Origin: Saccharomycopsis fibuligera x Saccharomycopsis cf. fibuligera
Lineage: Eukaryota; Ascomycota; Saccharomycetes; Ascoideales; Saccharomycopsidaceae
Direction of reading: 5' to 3'
DNA: 64,000 nt
Assembly (NCBI GenBank): GCA_001936135.1
Contig: CP012813.1
Span: forward strand, 558,001 to 622,000
Shown here: positions 39,581 through 49,402 of the stretch, piece after piece
Layout of the letters: each line of letters starts with the position of its first letter
How positions within the stretch are numbered: the first letter of the stretch is position 1
Made by a program: the position numbers and the translations under genes
The notes under the pieces: generated by a model
The model's input: the letters and a program-made list of their open reading frames with translations, nothing else
Databases searched by the model: none
What the model was told of the DNA's origin: nothing

Positions 39581-41434
39581 TCAATAATAAGCAGATGGCC
39601 CACCATTCCCATCTAAATCAGTACTAACCCTTTCACTATTCAGTGACATTGGATCCCATTGTGCCAAATTCACCGGCAACTGTCTAGCCAAAGGCAACTT
39701 TTCCAAAAACTCATGCTCATTTAACTTAGTTACTTTTTCAAAACTCAAATTATCATTCTGGAGATTGAACTTGTATCGCAAATTTTTCAAATTGATGAGA
39801 AGATTAGTGAAATCGTAAATGATTATATCATTGGCGGATTTTTGTAACAAAAGGGTCTTATAGACACTGGAATTGTGAAGCAAGTTATCCAACTGGGATA
39901 TATTAACGCAGCCATTAATGTTATTGACATTGTTATTCGAGTTATTGTTGCTACTTGCAACGGGAATAAATTGATCTTTGGATGCTTTTCTATCATGAAG
40001 CTTCTTCTTGAATGAAAATTTCTGTTTTAGCTTATCTTTCCTATCACTGGTGTTGTTGCTACCACTACTGCCAGTTGAATCAATACTGAGTTTTTTGCTA
40101 GATAATGACAATGACGATGAAGATCCTTTACTGGCTACCTCAAAACCAAAATCAATTAATGAAATAGCTTGACCTACTTGATTTTGCATAATGTAGCTGT
40201 CTAGAGTTAAGTATTTTGTGAGATACAATTTGATATAAACAATGAAAACAGCGACTAATTTATGGTAAAAATTCAACCTTTTGATGATTTTTTTGAAAAA
40301 CCTTTTGCTGTTTGGCGTGCTAGCGCTATGATCATCTTGTTTGCTGGCGGCTGATTTTTCTTCTTCTTCATCATCAGAGTCTGCCAGCTCGCTGATCAAA
40401 TTCTTGATAAAGCTCTTAAAATACTCCTTCGATTTGCTGTCGGTGTTGTTACCGTGATTCTCACCGTAATATAAAAACAAGTTTTGTTTAAAATCACTCA
40501 AAAAATTAAGCAAGTCATTAAGTTGATTAAAAACATACGACAGAATCTTAATCAATAAATAGTAATTATTTTGTTTGTAAAAATCGCTATTCAAGTCCTC
40601 CAAGTTATACGATAGCGGATCGCTTTCGTTCTTAATAAATGACTCAAGCCTTTCTGACCAGGAATTTTTGATTACTATAGTTAACTGAAAGTTTGCATTG
40701 ATATAAGAGTTGAGAAAGTTAATAAATTTGGGGGACGTTTCAATCAAGTTATTACTAGTAGTAGCGCCATTAGCACCGACGGCGCCGACAATTGAGTAGC
40801 TATGGTCTTGTAAGTATTCTATTATAGCCAAAGATTTCTTGAAGAAATTATTTATAACGAGCCCCCATTTTGTATTTTGTGAATGTTGAAACTCTTTAGC
40901 TTTTGCGTTTCCAGACGGCAACTTAATATTATATAGATCCTTGTTAGCAATATTCAACCCAATTTTGAAATACAACAAACTCAACGAAATCAGGGAAATC
41001 TGTATTTCATGAGCAACCAGCCATTCAATACTAATTGCTTGATTACTGTTTGACGCAGTTATTGGCAACTTCCATGGAATGCTATTTAGCAGCAGCAGTG
41101 ATGACGATGAGCTGGTACTTGCAATCAATGGTAGCGTTGCCGCAAGCGCCAACAAGTTTTCCTTATGTTTTGCCCCATGAAGAGCCTCATCTATGACTTT
41201 AACAAATTGGAAAAAAGTGTGCACGTAACTTTCAAGAGCTATGAGATAATTGTTAAGGTTATTGTTATTGTATGGGTCTATTATTTGGTTTGCAAGCTTG
41301 GAACGCGTATTGAATAGCACATTCTTCAACCGCGTGATCTCACTGTTACTGAATGTCGGGAGGGATTCAATGGGGAGCCAGCTGTTTATGGAAATAGGTA
41401 AATTCACCGGAGTTATGAGACCAAAGAGATCCAT
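39581..41434 (-). CDS. Probable BRO1-domain protein, PalC/YGR122W-like
   Basis: 617-residue soluble protein beginning MDLFGLITPVNLPIS. Long helical stretches such as EWLVAHEIQISLISLSLLYF (about residue 140), HKLVAVFIVYIKLYLTKYL (about 400) and NQVGQAISLIDFGFEVASKG (about 425) read like a divergent BRO1-like helical solenoid. The last two resemble PalC (YGR122W), a component of the Rim101/PacC alkaline-pH signalling pathway that binds ESCRT-III. Low-complexity inserts (DSDDEEEEKSAASK, poly-Ser, and an Asn-rich run near 500) interrupt it. The evidence is pattern resemblance, so this is only a candidate. Divergent from the zinc transporter gene. Confidence 0.55.
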   Translation of the reverse strand: MDLFGLITPVNLPISINSWLPIESLPTFSNSEITRLKNVLFNTRSKLANQIIDPYNNNNLNNYLIALESYVHTFFQFVKVIDEALHGAKHKENLLALAATLPLIASTSSSSSLLLLNSIPWKLPITASNSNQAISIEWLVAHEIQISLISLSLLYFKIGLNIANKDLYNIKLPSGNAKAKEFQHSQNTKWGLVINNFFKKSLAIIEYLQDHSYSIVGAVGANGATTSNNLIETSPKFINFLNSYINANFQLTIVIKNSWSERLESFIKNESDPLSYNLEDLNSDFYKQNNYYLLIKILSYVFNQLNDLLNFLSDFKQNLFLYYGENHGNNTDSKSKEYFKSFIKNLISELADSDDEEEEKSAASKQDDHSASTPNSKRFFKKIIKRLNFYHKLVAVFIVYIKLYLTKYLTLDSYIMQNQVGQAISLIDFGFEVASKGSSSSLSLSSKKLSIDSTGSSGSNNTSDRKDKLKQKFSFKKKLHDRKASKDQFIPVASSNNNSNNNVNNINGCVNISQLDNLLHNSSVYKTLLLQKSANDIIIYDFTNLLINLKNLRYKFNLQNDNLSFEKVTKLNEHEFLEKLPLARQLPVNLAQWDPMSLNSERVSTDLDGNGGPSAYY

Positions 41435-42294
41435 TTCTATGGTATATTAGTTTATAGGATTTGTTGTGACTTTATGAGAAGATCAGCCTTGTTCTTAGCT
41501 GTTTTGTGGAGCTGGAGAGGACGTTGACGGTATACCATTCCATTCTATAATTCTCACCGTTTTTTTGACGTATGCTAATATTGGATTATATGCTGGTCAT
41601 GTGAGCTATGGATATTCTGGGATGGGCACAAGCCTTGAACTTTTGCATATGACTGCGTATGACTGCATCGAGGAACGTCCTTTCATTTTTTTTCTTTTAT
41701 TTTTTTTTTTTTTTTTTATATTTAAAACCGTAAAAGTCTAAGATATTCCATTCTCAACTCTTCATGCCGTTCAATATACAGCGTAGTCGCATACTACCAG
41801 GAAGGTCAACTTTGTATGCGAAAATTTTGCGGCGTTGTCTTGGAAAAAAAACCCGGCTAAAACATGTTGGCAGGCAGGTTTCTGTGTCATGTCAATTATT
41901 AGCACTAAGACTAACAATATAAAGAGCGGCGACGCAAAGTTACGGAATCTAATGTAAAGGTGAACCAAAAATGCGACAACTTTAATTTAGTTTTACAAAA
42001 CAGATACATGGAGCTAATGTGGAAAAGTTTTCATGAACTGTAGATTGTAGAATTTAATATAATGAGATGGTAATAATTCCGCGGAATTTCTCCGAGAAGT
42101 CAGGAAGAGATGAAGAGACATGGTTACTGGGGCTTTATTTGCTGGAACGGCAATGGAAGTAACACCGAATCAAGAATAAAATGAAAGAGGAGTAAAAAAA
42201 TTTTCTTTTTTTCTTTTTTTTTTTGGTAAGACTGTACTAAGTTGAGCCGAGAAAGCAGTGCGCTAAACACTGAAAACTCGCAGCGCCAGAATAC

Positions 42295-42305
42295 ACCGTG
42301 AAGGT
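42295..42305. promoter_or_regulatory. Zinc-responsive-element-like site 1
   Basis: ACCGTGAAGGT differs by one base from the Zap1 consensus ACCTTNAAGGT, about 650 bp upstream of the ZIP transporter ATG. Confidence 0.5.
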
Positions 42306-42354
42306 TAACAGCGTACGGCGTGCGATTCCAATTTAATGCTGCGCACCAAAATCC

Positions 42355-42365
42355 ACCATGATGGT
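42355..42365. promoter_or_regulatory. Zinc-responsive-element-like site 2
   Basis: ACCATGATGGT, an 11-bp dyad with two differences from ACCTTNAAGGT, about 594 bp upstream of the transporter ATG and followed by a GCCGCC-containing block that recurs near site 3. Confidence 0.35.
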
Positions 42366-42682
42366 TCTCAGCCGCCATCAGTCTTGCAAGCGATCGATCG
42401 ATTCCCATGAATACTGTCTACTGAAGAGCGAGGATTCGAATGAATCTGGCGAGTAATAGGAAGAAATCAAGGTGTCAAAGATAACCGCAAAAAAAAAAAA
42501 AAAAAAACACCAATATGTAGTTGTTTACATCTTTTATTTATCTTATGTTGCAACTATCTGTAGATCAAGGTGTACTGAATAAAGTGCCTATTGTCCAGCA
42601 ACATCCAATCAGGTATTAAGGACGTCAGCGGTATAATTGTTTTAAACGGCGATCGAGGCATACATTGATCGAGCAGGAAAGC

Positions 42683-42693
42683 ACCATGGTGGT
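42683..42693. promoter_or_regulatory. Zinc-responsive-element-like site 3
   Basis: ACCATGGTGGT, related to site 2 and again followed by a GCCGCC block, about 266 bp upstream of the transporter ATG. Confidence 0.3.
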
Positions 42694-42958
42694 TACCGCT
42701 AGCCGCCGCACAGAGGACGTACTGGTGGCCCGCCCCCACTTTTATATATAAATTAACATTGCAGGCTTTCTTTCGAGGATTTTTATTGCAGAAACTAAGA
42801 ACTATAATTAACTTCGACAAGTCTTGCTTTTCATATAAAGAGAAGTAAAATTTTCTGCTATATTTTATTTCTCATCTTTTCTTTGGGATTGTGTTATTGC
42901 TAGATTATTATAGCATTTCCTTATTTTTGGCAGCAAGAAACATAAAAAGATAATAATT

Positions 42959-44146
42959 ATGGTTAACTGGGGCTTTGATGGGGATATCGACAAGATTCTC
43001 CTTACTGCTGAAGAACCTTCTGACGCATTCAAAAAATGTGTTCTTGATGGCTACCTCGATGCTGAGGCTGAATTTTCAGGTGGTACCGGCACCAGAATCG
43101 GCTCAGTGTTTGTTATTTTGATCACTTCCACTATTGTTACCGTTTTGCCATTGTTGACCAAACAATTCAATTTTAGAATTCCACTTTACTTTTACCTTTT
43201 TGCTAGATACTTCGGTGCTGGTGTGATTATAGCAACTGCTTTTATTCACTTGATGGATCCTGCATACGGTGCTATTGGTCCGGATACCTGTATTGGTGGC
43301 TGGGGTAACTGGTCAGTGTACAGTTGGCCTCCAGCATTAATGCTTGGTTCCATTTTTCTCATTTTTCTCACTGAATTAGCTTCTGAAGTTTACGTTGACA
43401 GAAAATATGGACATGCCTCTCATAAAGAGCCAAATGTTGAAGAATTAATCACTGGTCATCCTCAAGGTCAAAATTCAAACATCCACACACATGCTCACGG
43501 GGATCACCACAATCATGATAGTGAAGCTAATATTGGTGTTAATGGTGCTAAAGCTGACGACAATTCAAACGGTTCTGATGCTCTGGAAAAGAAAGCCGCT
43601 GCTTACAATTACGAAGAAGATAGTTTGGATGAAGTCACTTCACAAATCAGTTTCAAGAGACAAATTGCAGCCTTTTTGATGTTGGAATTTGGTGTTATTT
43701 TCCACTCGGTTATCATTGGTTTGAACTTGGGTAGTGCTGCATATGATGAATTCAAAACTTTATACATTGTGCTTATCTTTCATCAATCTTTTGAAGGTCT
43801 TGGTATCGGTGCCAGATTATCTGCCATTGACTGGCCAAAGACAACTTCAATTTGGTGGGCTTACTCTTTGTGTTTTGCTTACGGTTTGGTGACTCCAATT
43901 TCTGTTGCTATTGGTATTGGTATAAGAAACACTTATGCTGCTGAATCCTTTACTGCTTCTATTGTCTCTGGTGTTCTTGACTCTTTGTCAGCTGGTATTT
44001 TGATTTATACTGGTTTGGTTGAATTGTTGGCAAGAGACTTTATTTTCAATGATGAAGCTAAAAATGACTTGACTAAGTTGTGTTTCAACATTTTTTGCAC
44101 CATCATTGGTGCCTTGCTTATGGCCTTGCTTGGTAAATGGGCTTAA
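42959..44146 (+). CDS. ZRT2: ZIP-family zinc transporter, Zrt2-like
   Basis: Plasma-membrane zinc importer of 395 residues with eight predicted membrane segments. The cytosolic loop between segments 3 and 4 is His-rich (HTHAHGDHHNHD, about residues 180-192). The metal-binding pair of helices is intact: HSVIIGLNLG in segment 4 and HQSFEGLGIGAR in segment 5. The protein ends ALLMALLGKWA, typical of the family. The N-terminus begins MVNWGFDGDIDKILLTAEEPS; its similarity to Candida Zrt2 is from memory. A low-affinity Zrt2 role rather than Zrt1 is likely but not certain. The promoter contains Zap1-type candidate sites. One CTG codon was noticed in the loop region. Confidence 0.9.
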   Translation: MVNWGFDGDIDKILLTAEEPSDAFKKCVLDGYLDAEAEFSGGTGTRIGSVFVILITSTIVTVLPLLTKQFNFRIPLYFYLFARYFGAGVIIATAFIHLMDPAYGAIGPDTCIGGWGNWSVYSWPPALMLGSIFLIFLTELASEVYVDRKYGHASHKEPNVEELITGHPQGQNSNIHTHAHGDHHNHDSEANIGVNGAKADDNSNGSDALEKKAAAYNYEEDSLDEVTSQISFKRQIAAFLMLEFGVIFHSVIIGLNLGSAAYDEFKTLYIVLIFHQSFEGLGIGARLSAIDWPKTTSIWWAYSLCFAYGLVTPISVAIGIGIRNTYAAESFTASIVSGVLDSLSAGILIYTGLVELLARDFIFNDEAKNDLTKLCFNIFCTIIGALLMALLGKWA

Positions 44147-44643
44147 GCGTATATTGCTTTTTTCATTTTAAACGCAGCTTTTTAACTCGAGTTTTGTTTA
44201 CTTTCTGGTTTATTTCTTTTGTTTTTTTTTTTGCTTTCTATTGTTTATTCAATTTTCTAATAACATTTTCTAATTTGTGAATTTTTTTTTTATTTCTCAG
44301 CATATTCGAATTACGCTATCCCTAGTTTCCATAATTTTTTTAGATATCCTAGTTCATCTATATATCAACCTTCACAATAAAATCTTTAACAACATCTTTG
44401 TTTTAACTATTTTGAGCCTTGTAATGAGTTTTTATGTAGCAGCCCTTTTCAAATGCTGTCGACAAAAGCCTATACCAATTCCTCACAATATGTGTATTAT
44501 GTGCCCTGCTGTATCTTTTCCGTCTTTCCTTCCCTTTCTTTTGTTGTATCTCTACATCGCGGTGATGGCTACGTAAACTGAAAACGTTCATTAATGACAT
44601 CAGTATTCAACATTGTAAGACATAACCACTAACATTAATAAAA
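44147..44643. other. Tandem intergenic region
   Basis: About 500 bases, T-rich 3' flank of the zinc transporter and short promoter of the next gene. The frame at 44277-44576 (99 codons) is hydrophobic because of T-richness and is not supported. Confidence 0.5.
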
Positions 44644-45501
44644 ATGCTCGAACGTGATACCGTCAATTATGCAGATTATAGCACTATAAGAAACCTAGTT
44701 ATGCTTCCATGCCATGCTATTTACAAAGGCAAAGGCACTGGTGAAAATTTTGACGACTGGAACTTGGAAGAATTTCAAAAAGAAGGCAATGACAACTTAG
44801 CTTGGATTAAACAAATTCAACAATGTGTCAACTTGATAGACAACGAAACCATAGTGATTATAAGTGGCGGCAAGACAAAACGTTACGGAAATATTTCAGA
44901 ATCGTTCAGCTACTTGAACCTTATTTTGCAAAACTGGGATAAATTTATCTGTAGTGGTGACGCGAAAGATGAGTATGAAGTCAAAAAAGAACAAATGGCA
45001 AACCTGATATTCTTGGAAGAATACGCAAAGGACTCATTTGAAAACCTTTTGTATTCAATTTGCCGATTCAAAGAAATCACAAATAATTTTCCTCAAAAAG
45101 TGACTATTGTGGGCTACAAGTTCAAGGAAACAAGATTTGTCAAAAATCATTCTGAAGCATTAAATTTGTCAAAGAGAAATATTGGGTTAGAGTACATTGG
45201 CATTGACCCAGAACCCACAATTTATGCCAAAGATTCTCCAGAGTATCGCAAATTCTTTACTGATTTGGACAAGTTTGAGTACAATCGTGCGGTTCTGCTA
45301 TTTGCAACTGACCCATTAGGTATCAAAGAACCACTAATTGGCAAAAAACGGACCCGTAATCCGTACAATACAGTGGCACCGTACGCTGTCAGCAACAAGA
45401 GCTTCCTCAAAGAAGTAGTGGACCACAATTCAGAACATTATAAAACCAAAGGATCCTTTGATGTGGCATATAAAAACTTACGTTCTCAGTTTAGCGGTTA
45501 A
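44644..45501 (+). CDS. DUF218-like (YdcF-like fold) protein of unknown function
   Basis: 285-residue soluble protein with no signal peptide or membrane segment. The order of motifs recalls DUF218 proteins: a first strand with a nucleotide-type loop (RNLVMLPCHAIYKG, about residues 18-31), then ETIVIISGGKTKRYGNISESFSYL (about 78-101), and VTIVGYKFKETRF (about 156-168). Fungal proteins of this kind are widespread, cytosolic and uncharacterised; bacterial relatives bind SAM or act on cell-wall precursors. The assignment is by eye. It lies in tandem between the zinc transporter and the ABC transporter. Confidence 0.65.
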   Translation: MLERDTVNYADYSTIRNLVMLPCHAIYKGKGTGENFDDWNLEEFQKEGNDNLAWIKQIQQCVNLIDNETIVIISGGKTKRYGNISESFSYLNLILQNWDKFICSGDAKDEYEVKKEQMANLIFLEEYAKDSFENLLYSICRFKEITNNFPQKVTIVGYKFKETRFVKNHSEALNLSKRNIGLEYIGIDPEPTIYAKDSPEYRKFFTDLDKFEYNRAVLLFATDPLGIKEPLIGKKRTRNPYNTVAPYAVSNKSFLKEVVDHNSEHYKTKGSFDVAYKNLRSQFSG

Positions 45502-45850
45502 AATTTAAAAACTCCTTTAGATTTTATCTGCCCAATGGGTCGGGGCCCTGTGTGATCCGCTCCGCTGGTACTTCCGCGGCGGGTGGCTTGAGCAATACTC
45601 GGCAAGTACAAGACAGAAAAGCGGAGTAAGGGAGCGCCAGGCGTTTCTGACATGTGAAAAAACACAGCTGGTCTGGGCTTGCAATATCTATATAAGCTTT
45701 GCCTTGTTCCCTTGGGAAAGGAGCACATCGCTTTTATTTTTTGAGTTACATTATGTTTTTTATTTTGCTATAGATCGTTCCCGTCCGAGTCTTTCGATAG
45801 ACAAAAGTGTATAGATGCAAAATAACTACTGCTTTCTCTTACTGCCTATC
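45502..45850. promoter_or_regulatory. ABC-transporter promoter region
   Basis: About 350 bases with a GC-rich block at 45540-45600 containing several CGG/CCG triplets, and a TATA-like stretch near 45690. CGG repeats are typical of Zn2Cys6-factor sites such as those controlling peroxisomal genes, but no exact oleate element is recognised. Confidence 0.45.
45541..45551 (+). promoter_or_regulatory. GC-rich 11-mer shared with the hydrolase promoter
   Basis: Exact second copy of CGGGGCCCTGT, about 300 bp before the likely ABC-transporter start, same orientation as the copy at 38090-38100. Confidence 0.4.
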
Positions 45851-48403
45851 ATGTCAACGGCTCTACAGACCCTCAGGCGCAAGCTTGAGCGTCTTATTCC
45901 ACACATTAAGCACCTTATTCACTTATATAACACAAACAAACTTTCGCGGTCTAGTATTTCCTCTAATGGTTTGCTTCTAATATTTCTCTCTTCTATTGCC
46001 TCTCTGGGTGCATATGGGACATTTATTTTGGTTCGCAAGTTGATTAATCGAATAAATGAAAGACGGGAATATCAAAAACTCAATTACTATTATTTTTTAA
46101 ATGACAAGGATAGGTCTGCTTCGATGGCAGACATGTCAGTAAAGAGGAATAAATCATTGCTTAAGTCTATTAGTTTTGTTGGCTTTAATAAAGTGGATTT
46201 AGCGCTCAACTCAACCAAATTAAATTTCAAAACGGTCTACATCAAACAAAGAGATAGAGTGAAGAAAATATTGATTAATAGAATTGATAATGATTTTTTT
46301 GAAAAAAACAGTTTGATTTTCAAAAATTTCAAGAAGAAACTTGCTTATTCGTCTAATAGTTTGATTAACTTTCATTTTATCAACAAATTGCTCATCATTT
46401 GGAATATTTTAATTCCCAACGTTTTCAATAGAAATTCTTATTTGTTGGTTGGTCAGATTTTCTTCTTGGTAATTAGAACATACTTGTCAGTACTCATTAC
46501 TAAACTTGACGGTCAAATCGTGAAAGATATTATCAACAAAAATTTCAAAAACTTTTTGGTTGATTTAGCTTATTGGTTTGTTATTGCTTTCCCATCATCA
46601 TATGTTAATAGTGGTATCAAATTTTTGGAAAAAAGATTGGCATTGAACTTTAGAACTAATTTGATTAGATATATTCATGATTTGTACCTCAATGACAGAA
46701 TGGTTTTCTACAAGATCAATGCATTCACCAACAATAACGAAGAGACTACGCTGTCAGATACTAGAGACAAATTACTTACGGGAACAAGCGCTAACACCAA
46801 ACAGTTGGTGCAGAATCTACATGATGGCAATGAGTTAAAATCAGTGGAAAACATTGATCAATTTATTACTAGTGATATTACCAAATTCTGCGATTTTATT
46901 ACTTCATTGATCTCGAACCTCGGTAAACCAATTATCGATTTAATTATCTTTTCAATCTACTTGAGAGACAATCTTGGTAATTCTGGTATTGCTGGCTTGT
47001 TTGTCAATTATGCAATTACTGCGTTGTATTTGAAAAGACATACTCCAGATTTTGGGGAATTGACCAAGAAAATGCAAGGTTTGGAAGGTGAGTATTTCAA
47101 TTATCATGCTAATTTAATAAATAATTCTGAAGAGATCTCTTTTTACAATGGGCTCAAAGTTGAGAGACTCAAGATAAATTCAATTTTTGATAGATTGATT
47201 GGTCATATTGGTTATTTCAATAACTTGAAAGTCAAGTATAATTTCATCGAAGAGTACATTTTGAAGATTATCTGGAACTCCTCAGGTTATATTTTTGCTG
47301 CTTTGCCTATTTTATTTAGTTCTACTGGGCAAGTAAAAGCCTCAAAGAGTATTAGACAATTCATCACTAATAAGAGATTGATATTCTCGTTATCAGACGC
47401 TGGTAGCAGATTGATTTACTCTGTAAAGGATATTTCTACATTGTCTGGTTATACTGATAGAGTTTTTAACTTGCTTTCCTTGTTACATTACTCAAATTCA
47501 TTGGATTTTAATTACAATGATCAATTTGCCAACGACATCAAAGGAACTATCCAAGATGATTACAATGGTTTAAGAATGGAGAAGAGCTCGGTTATTATAC
47601 CGACCAAGCTTGGGTCTTATAACACTAAATTGATTAATAAATTAAATTTTCTGATCAAAGAAGGTGATAATTTGCTAATTTTGGGTTTCAACGGCTCTGG
47701 TAAGACATCTATTCAAAGGGTAATAGCTGGATTATGGCCTTTATACCGTGGTTTACTTTCTAAACCAAATGATAAAGATATTACTTACCTTCCACAAGTC
47801 CCATATTTTTTGAACAATGGTACATTGAAAGATCAAATTATTTATCCATTATCAGAAATGGAATTTTATGAGGAAGGTTATATTGACTCTGATTTGTTTG
47901 AAGTGTTGAAATTAGTTAAATTGGATTACTTGTTGGATAGAGAAGACAACTATTTGAACTCTGTTCAGGACTGGAACAGTGTTTTGAGTGGTGGCGAGAA
48001 GCAAAGATTGAACTTTGCTAGAATTTTCTTCAAAAACCCTAAATTTGTGATATTGGATGAATCCACCAACGCCATCAGTACAGATATTGAAGATTATTTG
48101 TATGAGCTACTAAAACTCAAAAAAATTACCTTCATTACTTTAAGTCACAGACCATTGTTGATCAAGTATCATGATTATTTCATTCAAATACTAAATAAGG
48201 ATGGCGATTGGAAGTTTGAAACTCTAGGTACACAGTTTGCCATTGAGTCTATTGAAAAAGAAATTGAAACAATTAGCCAGACTTTGAAAGATGAACAGAA
48301 ATTGGTTGAAAGAAAAGCAGAGATAGACAAATTGTTAACAGATACCCATGACGACAGTGATGTTGAAGATATAGAAGAGAGCTTTTATAACATGTACGAG
48401 TAA
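45815..48403 (+). CDS. Peroxisomal long-chain fatty acyl-CoA half-transporter (Pxa1/Pxa2 family)
   Basis: ABC subfamily D half-transporter; Pxa1 and Pxa2 form a heterodimer in the peroxisomal membrane that imports very-long-chain acyl-CoA for beta-oxidation. The product is 862 residues from 45815, or 850 from the in-frame ATG at 45851 (MSTALQTL), which is an equally good start. The membrane domain covers about residues 50-560 with RTYLSVLITKLDGQIVKDII and NFRTNLIRYIHDLYLND. The ATPase has Walker A GFNGSGKT (about 624), signature LSGGEKQR (about 723), FVILDEST and TLSHRPLLIKYHD. Walker A differs from the common GPNGCGKS of the subfamily. The C-terminus is a charged coiled tail. I cannot decide between PXA1 and PXA2. 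Confidence 0.9.
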   Translation: MQNNYCFLLLPIMSTALQTLRRKLERLIPHIKHLIHLYNTNKLSRSSISSNGLLLIFLSSIASLGAYGTFILVRKLINRINERREYQKLNYYYFLNDKDRSASMADMSVKRNKSLLKSISFVGFNKVDLALNSTKLNFKTVYIKQRDRVKKILINRIDNDFFEKNSLIFKNFKKKLAYSSNSLINFHFINKLLIIWNILIPNVFNRNSYLLVGQIFFLVIRTYLSVLITKLDGQIVKDIINKNFKNFLVDLAYWFVIAFPSSYVNSGIKFLEKRLALNFRTNLIRYIHDLYLNDRMVFYKINAFTNNNEETTLSDTRDKLLTGTSANTKQLVQNLHDGNELKSVENIDQFITSDITKFCDFITSLISNLGKPIIDLIIFSIYLRDNLGNSGIAGLFVNYAITALYLKRHTPDFGELTKKMQGLEGEYFNYHANLINNSEEISFYNGLKVERLKINSIFDRLIGHIGYFNNLKVKYNFIEEYILKIIWNSSGYIFAALPILFSSTGQVKASKSIRQFITNKRLIFSLSDAGSRLIYSVKDISTLSGYTDRVFNLLSLLHYSNSLDFNYNDQFANDIKGTIQDDYNGLRMEKSSVIIPTKLGSYNTKLINKLNFLIKEGDNLLILGFNGSGKTSIQRVIAGLWPLYRGLLSKPNDKDITYLPQVPYFLNNGTLKDQIIYPLSEMEFYEEGYIDSDLFEVLKLVKLDYLLDREDNYLNSVQDWNSVLSGGEKQRLNFARIFFKNPKFVILDESTNAISTDIEDYLYELLKLKKITFITLSHRPLLIKYHDYFIQILNKDGDWKFETLGTQFAIESIEKEIETISQTLKDEQKLVERKAEIDKLLTDTHDDSDVEDIEESFYNMYE

Positions 48404-49402
48404 ATACCTTTCACAATGAATTTTATGAATTAATGTTTCTATAAGTCAATCTATGTTTATATTGTTCAATATGTATGCAATAAATTTATTCGGTTCAAGT
48501 TCTATTCTATTCAAGGCTCAACAAAAGCAGGTATATGAGTAAATTATAGTTTATCATCGGACAGTGGCTATATTTAGTTGGTACACTACAATTCCCAGCG
48601 TTGCTAATATATAGTGACGAGTCTTTTTGTGCTCCTTAAAAATGATAACTATGCATTTGCACTATTCCGAAGCTATGCTGATTCATATAACAGGTTTATG
48701 TTGTTAGTTATCATATAGTGCGCCAACCATGCCCGATGCATATCGACGCTGAATGCCGCAACTTTGTCAAATTGTTCCTGCATGCTTATTACTGCAGTGT
48801 GATAGTACGCATACAACGTACTATGCTGTAAAAAAAATTGAGCTCATTGGTATGTTCTTTTATCAACTCAAAGAAACAAATCAAAAGCCTTTTTTGATAT
48901 ATTCCATGGTTTTGCCTGTGCACCACACTGGCTTGTCAAAAAGTGACATTCAGGTGAATAGCGTGTATTTGTAAGAGCTCAATTTTTGGCAATGTAAAAA
49001 TCTTGCTGTGGTGTCATGTTTGAATATGCACATTATTATAATAGTTACTATTCCTTGCATTTATGGAAACTGTGTTTCGCGATTACTGGGAAGCGCGTGT
49101 TCCCTTTTGGGAGAACTAGGTTGCGCGTACTACGTTGTGCATGATAAGTGAAGATCATTTCTATTATATAAAATGTCCCAACTCATCAGCATTCTGCACA
49201 GTGTAAATTACAATTCTAAGTAAACGTTGTCAGTGTTTGTTTATTTTTCGAAAAATCATGGAGAATCATTACTATTCAAAGCGACAATTTCCTTGACTTT
49301 TACATCAAGTACGAGCAGAATTTGTTTACCATATTTCACAGATTTCCATATAACAGTATACTTCAAAGAAAGCCAAAAGAAATTTCGAGAGACAAAATTG
49401 CT
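48404..49402. promoter_or_regulatory. Aspartyl-protease upstream region
   Basis: About 1 kb, AT-rich, with no credible gene and no motif I can name with confidence. An in-frame TTG at 49322 upstream of the protease is not a start. Confidence 0.45.

Larger units (their letters stand above)
41435..42958. promoter_or_regulatory. Divergent promoter region of the zinc transporter
   Basis: About 1.5 kb with no credible gene. The transporter-proximal 700 bp hold three sites resembling the Zap1 zinc-responsive element and AAGGT half-sites in ATCAAGGTGT (about 42467 and 42565). Poly-T runs occur near 41700 and 42220, and an A-run near 42490. Confidence 0.55.

Noticed and set aside
39360-39600. 3'-terminal intron for the PalC-like gene (TACTAAC on the minus strand at 39373-39367)
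   Set aside because: No donor sequence near the end of the coding frame.
42370-42445. tRNA B-box-like GGATTCGAA near 42432
   Set aside because: Flanks do not form a T-stem, anticodon arm or acceptor stem.
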